Source: UBA4717 sp045531795
GTDB taxonomy: Bacteria; Bacillota; Clostridia; Oscillospirales; CAG-272
Direction: 5' to 3'
DNA: 11,534 nucleotides
Assembly (NCBI GenBank): GCA_045531795.1
Contig: JAZSET010000118.1
Location: 1-11,534 of the forward strand
Shown here: positions 6,355-11,534 of the stretch, in pieces
How positions within the stretch are numbered: the first letter of the stretch is position 1
How the letters are laid out: every line of letters begins with the position of its first letter
Position numbers and translations under genes: made by a program
Notes under the pieces: generated by a model
What the model saw: the letters and a program-made list of their open reading frames with translations, nothing else
Database searches by the model: none
Told to the model about the DNA's origin: nothing

Positions 6355-6391
6355 AAAACCATTATCTCCCTTTTATGGATATACAATATGT

Positions 6392-6420
6392 ATTCTATCC
6401 CGAAATTCATAATTTGTCAA
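6392..6420 (-). promoter_or_regulatory. Sigma-A promoter of the DUF4838-like gene
   Basis: On the minus strand, a perfect TTGACA (6415-6420), a 17-base spacer and TAGAAT (6392-6397). Transcription would start near 6385, leaving a leader of about 31 bases. It shows that this gene is not simply the tail of the operon to its right. Confidence 0.8.
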
Positions 6421-6487
6421 TAGAAAGGGAGCGCTTTTTCGTCCGTAAAAATAAGATCTGTTGGTACATAACAAATATAAAAAGCTA

Positions 6488-6542
6488 CGAAAAAAGGACA
6501 CATATTTGTGTCCTTTTTTTCGTGAAAGTGCAAACGCACTTT
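6488..6542 (-). terminator. Tandem hairpins ending the five-gene minus-strand operon
   Basis: Reading the minus strand after the stop codon at 6546, the first hairpin (6525-6542) has 7-bp arms AAAGTGC/GCACTTT and no T run. The second (6488-6522) has a GGACACA/TGTGTCC core (6496-6502 with 6507-6513) extended by A/T pairs, giving a U-tailed intrinsic terminator. The second hairpin is nearly symmetric and could act on both strands. Confidence 0.88.
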
Positions 6543-6545
6543 ACA

Positions 6546-7673
6546 CTAAACAAGTCTTATTGTATTGCAAATTAAAGCAACTCGCTCATCAAATGTTGAT
6601 AAATCAAGCTTTTCACCCAGAGTGTGCTCTCCAAAACCAACCATCGCGCACGAGCAAAGTGTCGGCACGCCTGCAAGAACTGTATATGCAGCATCGCTTC
6701 CGCCGCCCTTTACTATCCCCTCAAAAGGCCCAACGCCAAGCTCTTTGGCAGAACGGTTCCACAAATTGAGAAGCTCTATATTTTTATCAGTCTTCTCCAT
6801 AGGAGGCCTTATACTTACAACACTGACGCTTCGCTTTGTGTTCGGCACAACACTCTTTCCGGCAAGCTCAAACATTTTATCCTTTGCCAGTTGCATCTCA
6901 TCAGACGTTGATACTCTTATATCAACTTCTATTGTACATTTCTCTGGAATTATATTCGCCGCAGTTCCGCCATTGACTATGCCGCAGTTATATGTAGTAC
7001 CGCCTTTTTCACTCATTGACTCTATTTCGAGAATCATATTTGCAGCTTCTCTTACAGCACTTGCTCCGTCAAAATAAGCATTTCCCGCATGCCCTGCAAC
7101 ACCTGAAACGGTAGCAGACATTCTCAGAATACCTTTTCTGCCGACGGTAATCTTCCCGGTCATTCCCGGCTCGAGATTTAATACCGCACAACAAGCCTTT
7201 GCAGTATTAGTAATTATTTCAAGCCCTTTCTCTCCTGATAAACATCCACCTATTTCTTCATCTGATGTCAAGAGAAAATATACGGGTCTTCTTGATTTCT
7301 TCTCTGATTTCAGAAGCTCCATCACCGCAAGTCCCACTGCAATTCCGCCCTTGCAGTCAATAACGCCCGGACCATACAACCACTCGCCGTCACGAGTAAC
7401 AATTTGCTCTCCAAAAGAGCCTTCTTTGTGAACTGTATCCATGTGTGCCATAAGTAATACAGGTTTTTTCGAAGAATTATCATCAGTTCTTATCAGCAGA
7501 AAATCCCCTGCTTTTTCAAAACTATATCTTTCTGTTATATAGCCGTTGTCCTTGGCAAAATTCTGTATTAAATCTACCATCTTATCAATATTGTTTTTAT
7601 TGTTTGACGGAGTTTCTATCATACAGACAGATCGAAGCAGTTCGATATATTTTTCCTTTATCTTATAGTCCAT
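6546..7673 (-). CDS. M20-family zinc metallopeptidase (carboxypeptidase G2/ArgE/DapE-like)
   Basis: A 375-aa cytoplasmic enzyme predicted to hydrolyse an amide bond next to a free carboxylate, as M20 exopeptidases, deacylases and desuccinylases do. All co-catalytic zinc residues are visible: His77 and Asp79 (HMDTV), Asp106 (GPGVIDCKGG, bridging ligand), catalytic Glu139 with Glu140 (SDEEIGG), Glu168 (NLEPG) and His350 (GEHT). The dimerisation lid runs about 180-290 with VAGHAGN (192-198), whose His195 completes the active site of the partner subunit in this family. The general layout is closest to glutamate carboxypeptidase-like M20 enzymes; the substrate is not defined. It is the last gene of the operon, 14 bases after the MBL gene, with only a weak ribosome site (GGTGA), so translation may depend on the upstream gene. 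Confidence 0.9.
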   Translation of the reverse strand: MDYKIKEKYIELLRSVCMIETPSNNKNNIDKMVDLIQNFAKDNGYITERYSFEKAGDFLLIRTDDNSSKKPVLLMAHMDTVHKEGSFGEQIVTRDGEWLYGPGVIDCKGGIAVGLAVMELLKSEKKSRRPVYFLLTSDEEIGGCLSGEKGLEIITNTAKACCAVLNLEPGMTGKITVGRKGILRMSATVSGVAGHAGNAYFDGASAVREAANMILEIESMSEKGGTTYNCGIVNGGTAANIIPEKCTIEVDIRVSTSDEMQLAKDKMFELAGKSVVPNTKRSVSVVSIRPPMEKTDKNIELLNLWNRSAKELGVGPFEGIVKGGGSDAAYTVLAGVPTLCSCAMVGFGEHTLGEKLDLSTFDERVALICNTIRLV

Positions 7674-7687
7674 ACTGTCACCGGCCC

Positions 7688-8566
7688 TTAATATCCTTTT
7701 TGTTCAAAATCCAGACATCTGTTCAGAATGCTATTTAAAAATATTCCCCACGCCTCTTTGTTAACAAATGGGTTCACAGCGGGATTTTTTATCATATATT
7801 CCCTCTTTTCAATCAGGCAGTTATGATTCGGATGATTACCAAGTACAATTTCCACTTCTTCACAGTTTAGCTTTTCAACGGTAGCCTTAAGAGCAGTACA
7901 CATAGTTTCGGGAAGATTATATTGACGGCAAAACTCTTTATAAATACTTAAAAAGCCAAGTCCGCCCAAATATCCCACTTTATGCTTTTCTTTCCCGTCT
8001 GATGCCTCAAAAAAGAACGCCATTGTTCCGGGAGTATGCCCGGGCGCCGATACACATCTGATTTTGGTATTACCAAGCTTGATAATATCTCCGTCTTTTA
8101 TTGTTTCGTCAGGGTAACAGATTTCATCATCCTTGCTTGGTGCAAGATACATCAATGCTCTCTCGGGCATCTCCTTTATTAGGTTAGTATCAACTTCACT
8201 CATCAGTATTTTTGAATGATACAAATCCCTTAGTCTGTTTCCCCCGCCGAAGTGGTCAAAATGCCCGTGTGAATGAATAACATACTTAATATCCTCACAC
8301 TTAAAGCCGAGTTTTCTGACTGAAGCTATAAGGGAACTAAAGTTATGAGAATACCCGCTGTCAAACATTATAAGTCCGTCCCCTGTATCTATAAGATGCA
8401 TACAGACTTTTTTGTCACCGACATAATACAGATTGCCGAAGATTTTAAATGGCTCTATATTGTATTTTTCGGGATTTTCGTAATAGTCTTTGAGATTCGG
8501 CAAGAATCCTGCCATAACTTCACCGTACGGTTTGTTTTTCCCGAGATCACATTCCTTGTAACTCAT
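7688..8566 (-). CDS. Metallo-beta-lactamase-fold hydrolase, subclass-B3-like ligand set
   Basis: A 292-aa cytoplasmic metallohydrolase. Residues 98-105 contain the HxHxDH motif (His100, His102, Asp104, His105); His177 lies in APGHTPG (174-180), and His245 in GNHPNH (243-248). The bridging Asp of glyoxalase-II-like enzymes is absent: the equivalent region reads VGYLGGLGF (197-205). This ligand pattern, with GG before the substrate loop and NHP near the end, resembles subclass B3 lactamases and their many non-resistance relatives. There is no signal peptide, whereas true B3 lactamases are periplasmic, so an esterase, lactonase or thioesterase-type role is more likely than beta-lactam resistance. 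An AGGGGA site lies about 10 bases before the ATG. It is the fourth gene of the operon in the window, 23 bases after the CapA-like gene and 14 before the M20 gene. Confidence 0.87.
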   Translation of the reverse strand: MSYKECDLGKNKPYGEVMAGFLPNLKDYYENPEKYNIEPFKIFGNLYYVGDKKVCMHLIDTGDGLIMFDSGYSHNFSSLIASVRKLGFKCEDIKYVIHSHGHFDHFGGGNRLRDLYHSKILMSEVDTNLIKEMPERALMYLAPSKDDEICYPDETIKDGDIIKLGNTKIRCVSAPGHTPGTMAFFFEASDGKEKHKVGYLGGLGFLSIYKEFCRQYNLPETMCTALKATVEKLNCEEVEIVLGNHPNHNCLIEKREYMIKNPAVNPFVNKEAWGIFLNSILNRCLDFEQKGY

Positions 8567-8589
8567 AGTGGCTTTTCCCCTGAATATTT

Positions 8590-9891
8590 TTACAGTTTAA
8601 TTACTCCAATACCATTTTCCTGAATTGTAATCTTTGTTCCATAGGGCTCGGACATAGCTGCAAGTCGCTCTAAAATTCCTTTTCCGAATCCGGGTCTTGG
8701 CAATCCCATCTGCCAATATTCCAGACCCACACCCATATCAATCGGCATAAGTTCAATCTTTGTCACTTTGTCATTTTCAATCTCAAAATACGGAATATAC
8801 GCTTCCATAACACGCCTGTCGCAAAGCAAACCGCGGGTGTGTCCTTTCGTGCGGATATCATACATATCTCCCATTGAGCAGTCGGATGTCAAACCGTATT
8901 TTTCATATTGGTCTTCAGCAGTAAACTCGGTAAGCTCTTCCTGGAAGAGAAAATTGCCCATACAATAGAAAATAGGACATCCTTTGTAAATCTCTATCGG
9001 TCTGATAAGGTGAGGTCCGTGTCCGAGAATAGCACTTGCTCCTGCATCAATACATTTATGGGCAAATTCAGTATAGAAATCACCCGGTATCTCCTTGCTT
9101 GTTCCTCCCACTTCGTGTGAATGCATACTTACAACAACATAATCACACTGGGCTCTGGCACTCTTTATCGAATTGATAATTCTATCCATGTCTGTTTTGT
9201 TCGGATGGGTCACATATCTGGATTTCTCGCCGCGACGCACATTAAGAGTCCTGAGTGCCAGAACGCCGTCAGGCAACGGAGGGGTAAAGCCCTCTGCTCT
9301 GGAAATATCCGCCTGTGCATTCATTTTACTTTCGCTTACCAGATTTTCCAGAACTTCATACTGTTCGGGAGTAACTTCAACATAATCGTCAACACGCAGA
9401 CCATTAACACCGGGACGACCGGGTACTCTTCTCGATTGTCTGCCGGCAATAGCCGCTACATTCATCATTGTTGATACAACACCAATAACACCAACAGAGC
9501 CATTACTTGTTTCAAGAAAAGCAGGCGCTGCTGCCTCGTCAAGGTTTCTGCCGACGCCCGCACTGGGGAAGCCTGCTTTTTCAACCGCAGACATAGTCAG
9601 CAAAAGTCCCTTGTATGAGTAGTCAAGCGTGTGATTGTTGGCAAAGGAAAGCATATTGAAGCCATATTTTCTGGCATCTTCCAAAATTCTTGCGTCTGCA
9701 CGAAGATAAGCACCGCCATAAAACTGATGGCCATAGCATGTTTCATCGGGAAACGTAGTTTCAAGATTGAAAAATCTTGCGTCTGCACGCTTGATAAATT
9801 CAGATACTTCTTTGAAACCTTTATAACTTTCGGGAATACGGCGCTGCTGCAAATAATCGCCTGCAGCAGTAATTGAAATCTTTGGACGCAT
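8590..9891 (-). CDS. CapA/PgsA-family protein (metallophosphatase fold), without export signal
   Basis: A 433-aa protein of the CapA (PGA_cap) family, named for poly-gamma-glutamate capsule assembly and built on a calcineurin-like phosphoesterase fold. Metal-site motifs appear in order: AGD (10-12), FNLE (41-44), FANNHTLDY (83-91), MHSHE (256-260), LGHGPHLIRP (289-298) and CMGNFLFQ (310-317). Residues about 140-235 form an insertion between the two halves of the site. It begins directly with the first beta strand (MRPKISITAAGD) and has no signal peptide or membrane anchor, unlike capsule PgsA/CapA proteins. No capB or capC partner lies in the window. A soluble intracellular phosphoesterase- or amide-handling role linked to its operon neighbours is therefore more plausible than capsule synthesis, but this is inference. 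The ribosome site AAAGGA is about 10 bases upstream of the ATG. Confidence 0.87.
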   Translation of the reverse strand: MRPKISITAAGDYLQQRRIPESYKGFKEVSEFIKRADARFFNLETTFPDETCYGHQFYGGAYLRADARILEDARKYGFNMLSFANNHTLDYSYKGLLLTMSAVEKAGFPSAGVGRNLDEAAAPAFLETSNGSVGVIGVVSTMMNVAAIAGRQSRRVPGRPGVNGLRVDDYVEVTPEQYEVLENLVSESKMNAQADISRAEGFTPPLPDGVLALRTLNVRRGEKSRYVTHPNKTDMDRIINSIKSARAQCDYVVVSMHSHEVGGTSKEIPGDFYTEFAHKCIDAGASAILGHGPHLIRPIEIYKGCPIFYCMGNFLFQEELTEFTAEDQYEKYGLTSDCSMGDMYDIRTKGHTRGLLCDRRVMEAYIPYFEIENDKVTKIELMPIDMGVGLEYWQMGLPRPGFGKGILERLAAMSEPYGTKITIQENGIGVIKL

Positions 9892-9940
9892 AGCAGTTAA
9901 ATCCTTTCTTATTTTTGTTATATAAGTTCTGATATGGTAT

Positions 9941-10240
9941 TTAAATTATAATTTTTGACAAAGGCATATGCTGCTGACAACCATAAATATCGTTATCCGC
10001 TATACTGCCGCTGATATTTTTTCTGGGGAATGTTATTTTGATTGAGTTTACAACATCGTATGCAATAATTTCTATACTGTCAGCCTCAACATCATATGCT
10101 TTTGCAATATCTTCTTTCTTCAGATTTTCAAATATGTATTTCATATCCTCATTATTATAAAAAATCAAATCAAATGTGATATACAAAGGTCCTGCATTTT
10201 TACTTCTTAATATTTTGGTATAGTCAATTAACTGTTTCAT
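9941..10240 (-). CDS. DUF4387 family protein, AtuA/DUF1446 partner
   Basis: A 99-aa protein matching DUF4387 over its whole length: KILRSKNAGPLYITFDLIF (about 9-27), YDVVNSIKITFPR (61-73), SGSIADNDIYGCQQHMPL (77-94). The invariant-looking SKNAGP and YGxQQH segments are the recognisable parts. DUF4387 proteins are normally encoded next to, or fused with, AtuA/DUF1446 proteins, as here, which suggests two parts of one enzyme; no reaction has been established to my knowledge. The start is taken at 10240 because AGGAGGT (10247-10253) leaves 7 bases to this ATG but almost none to the ATG at 10246, and MKQL resembles other family starts. With this start it begins 2 bases after the AtuA stop; with 10246 it would overlap in ATGA. 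Confidence 0.88.
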   Translation of the reverse strand: MKQLIDYTKILRSKNAGPLYITFDLIFYNNEDMKYIFENLKKEDIAKAYDVEADSIEIIAYDVVNSIKITFPRKNISGSIADNDIYGCQQHMPLSKIII

Positions 10241-10242
10241 AT

Positions 10243-11534
10243 TCATACCTCCTCAATACTGATTTTTGCTGTTTCAACAAGAGAGTCAACTTCCACAAGA
10301 TGAAACACCGAAAATTCATAAACTTCTCCTGCGTGGATATCTGACGGTGAAAACGGGAAGGCAAGATTTCCTGCAGAACATTTTCTTCCTTCAAAGTCAC
10401 AGTGAAGCATTCTGCTTCTTGTCAGCGCACAAACCGTGTCTGCAATTTCCTGTGTGTCTCCAACAACATCGATTATTATTCCAAGGCTGGATTCCTTTGA
10501 CCCACTCATTTTGAAGTTTATTTTATAACTGTCGGGAGATAAGGTAGCCTTTGTATTCTCCTTGACAAAGTCCGTAACAATTTTGATTATTTTATCTATA
10601 TTTTCTATTGTTGTTGTATCATAAATAGTTGCAGGGCTGATTGTTCTGTAGCCCGAAAGTTTAACGCCTTCAAGCTTCAGTGTTTTTTTCTCAGCTTCCT
10701 TAAAAACGGAACCGCTTACCCGAACTGTTCTGTCATCTACCTGAACAAATTTGGAGCTCGTAAGATCACAAACCCCATCAGGTTCAAAAATCAGGTAAGG
10801 ATTTGATTGCTCATACAAAGTGTGAGCTGCAACTCTGTCGACCTTACACTTACGTGCAGGGTTTGCAGGACAAAGTTCAAAATAAGCATCATACATATAT
10901 CCCTGCATAACATCTGCCGCCGAAACCGGTTCTGAACACATAGCACCGCATTCCATTATTTTTGCCATATGGAATGCAAGGCCCATATCGTAACCCTCAT
11001 AAATACAGGGAGAAGCATAAATTGCAGTATCGCATGCTCTTCCACACAGGATAACATCTGCCTTTTTGTCAAGAAGTGTGAGAATAGGAGATGCACCAAT
11101 CTGGCTCACTATTCTTGCACTGTTTTCAATTTCTTCTTCACTGAGCGGCATTTTATTACTCATATTGGTAACTTTGCCATTTTTGTATTTTTCTAAAACA
11201 TATTCCTTTGATACGTCGCTATAAACTGTTCCGAGCTTGAAATTTAATCCCTGCTCTTTTGCAATTTCAAGGATTATTTCCTTTAACCAGTTTACGTGTT
11301 CTGAACTTCCTGCTCCTCCTGCACTTCCGATAATAAACGGAGCCTTATGTTCCAGCGCCTTGGGAAGAGCTAAAGCCAGATCCCTTTTTACTGCATCTCG
11401 ATTGGTAAATGATTTACCGCTTCCAAGATAATATGGTCCCGGATCTGTTGAACCGGCATCTACACCAATGTAATCAACTTTTTCCGAAAATGCAATATTT
11501 AATGCTTCTTCGCTGTAACCATATCCAAGTATTC
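10243..11534 (-). CDS. AtuA/DUF1446 family protein, 5' end beyond window
   Basis: The reading frame is open from the stop at 10243 to the right edge, giving 429 residues without an initiation codon; the family usually has about 450, so perhaps 10-20 residues lie outside. An ATG at 11163 exists but is internal: the 123 residues before it read as a canonical AtuA N-terminus. Landmarks from the edge: ILGYGYSEEA (1-10), VDYIGVDAGSTDPGPYYLGS (about 20-39), FIIGSAGGAGSSEHVNW (about 64-80), VILCGRACDTAIYASP (about 159-174) and GLAFHMAKIMECGAMCSEP (about 181-199). The family takes its name from acyclic terpene utilisation in Pseudomonas, where it accompanies acyl-CoA degradation, but its reaction is not settled. 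It is followed by its usual partner DUF4387 after 2 bases and is the first operon gene seen here; the promoter lies outside the window. Confidence 0.9.
   Translation of the reverse strand, partial: ILGYGYSEEALNIAFSEKVDYIGVDAGSTDPGPYYLGSGKSFTNRDAVKRDLALALPKALEHKAPFIIGSAGGAGSSEHVNWLKEIILEIAKEQGLNFKLGTVYSDVSKEYVLEKYKNGKVTNMSNKMPLSEEEIENSARIVSQIGASPILTLLDKKADVILCGRACDTAIYASPCIYEGYDMGLAFHMAKIMECGAMCSEPVSAADVMQGYMYDAYFELCPANPARKCKVDRVAAHTLYEQSNPYLIFEPDGVCDLTSSKFVQVDDRTVRVSGSVFKEAEKKTLKLEGVKLSGYRTISPATIYDTTTIENIDKIIKIVTDFVKENTKATLSPDSYKINFKMSGSKESSLGIIIDVVGDTQEIADTVCALTRSRMLHCDFEGRKCSAGNLAFPFSPSDIHAGEVYEFSVFHLVEVDSLVETAKISIEEV
10247..10253 (-). promoter_or_regulatory. Ribosome binding site deciding the DUF4387 start
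   Basis: AGGAGGT on the minus strand lies inside the last codons of the AtuA gene. Its spacing is ideal for the ATG at 10240 and too tight for the one at 10246. Confidence 0.75.

Noticed and set aside
7688..8566. Antibiotic resistance gene of the metallo-beta-lactamase type
   Set aside because: The fold is shared by many metabolic hydrolases; there is no signal peptide and the context is catabolic.
8590..9891. Poly-gamma-glutamate capsule locus
   Set aside because: No capB, capC or capE homologue lies beside it, and the CapA-like protein has no membrane anchor.
9892..9990. Internal promoter before the CapA-like gene (TTGTCA with TACCAT, or TATAAC)
   Set aside because: Spacing is 16 bases with a weak -10, and the region is simply AT-rich. 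It is not strong enough to split the operon.
1..11534. Mobile element, CRISPR array, prophage or tRNA gene
   Set aside because: I found no transposase or integrase, no regularly spaced direct repeats, no flanking terminal repeats and no cloverleaf-like sequence.

Overview
The window looks like chromosomal DNA from a Gram-positive anaerobe of the Clostridia, perhaps a gut Oscillospiraceae/Ruminococcus-like organism. The reasons are the moderate AT bias, strong AGGAGG-type ribosome binding sites, textbook sigma-A promoters, U-tailed hairpin terminators, and gene families common in that class (SleB-type cortex hydrolase with a copper-amine-oxidase-like N-domain, DUF975, TrmL). The taxonomic call is an inference. 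I see no rRNA, tRNA, CRISPR array, insertion sequence or phage gene.

Left part (1-5361): compact housekeeping units, each with a visible promoter and terminator. A secreted SleB-like cell wall hydrolase (91-906, minus) is divergent from a CPA2-type cation:proton antiporter (1167-2462, plus). Then come, all on the plus strand, a pyridoxamine/pyridoxal kinase (2619-3449), a Nudix hydrolase-trmL pair overlapping by one base (3634-4577), and a DUF975 membrane protein (4682-5317) with an operator-like palindrome at its predicted transcription start.

Middle (5332-6420): a bidirectional terminator separates the plus-strand genes from a single minus-strand gene (5413-6354). That gene encodes a minimal cytoplasmic protein resembling DUF4838, with its own promoter.

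Right part (6488-11534): a minus-strand five-gene run, transcribed from the right edge leftwards: AtuA/DUF1446-family protein (cut by the window edge), DUF4387 protein, CapA-like metallophosphatase-fold protein, a subclass-B3-like metallo-beta-lactamase-fold hydrolase, and an M20 metallopeptidase. Gaps are 2 to 49 bases and the run ends in a double hairpin at 6488-6542. AtuA/DUF1446 and DUF4387 are a known gene pair of largely unknown chemistry. Their coupling to three metal-dependent hydrolases, none with a signal peptide, is the most interesting content here and suggests an uncharacterised cytoplasmic catabolic route. The substrate cannot be read from the sequence.

Starts corrected from the longest open frames: the SleB-like gene at 906 (not 966), the antiporter at 1167 (not 1152), the Nudix gene at GTG 3634 (not ATG 3583), DUF4387 at 10240 (not 10246). 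The AtuA frame runs open to the window edge rather than starting at the internal ATG at 11163.
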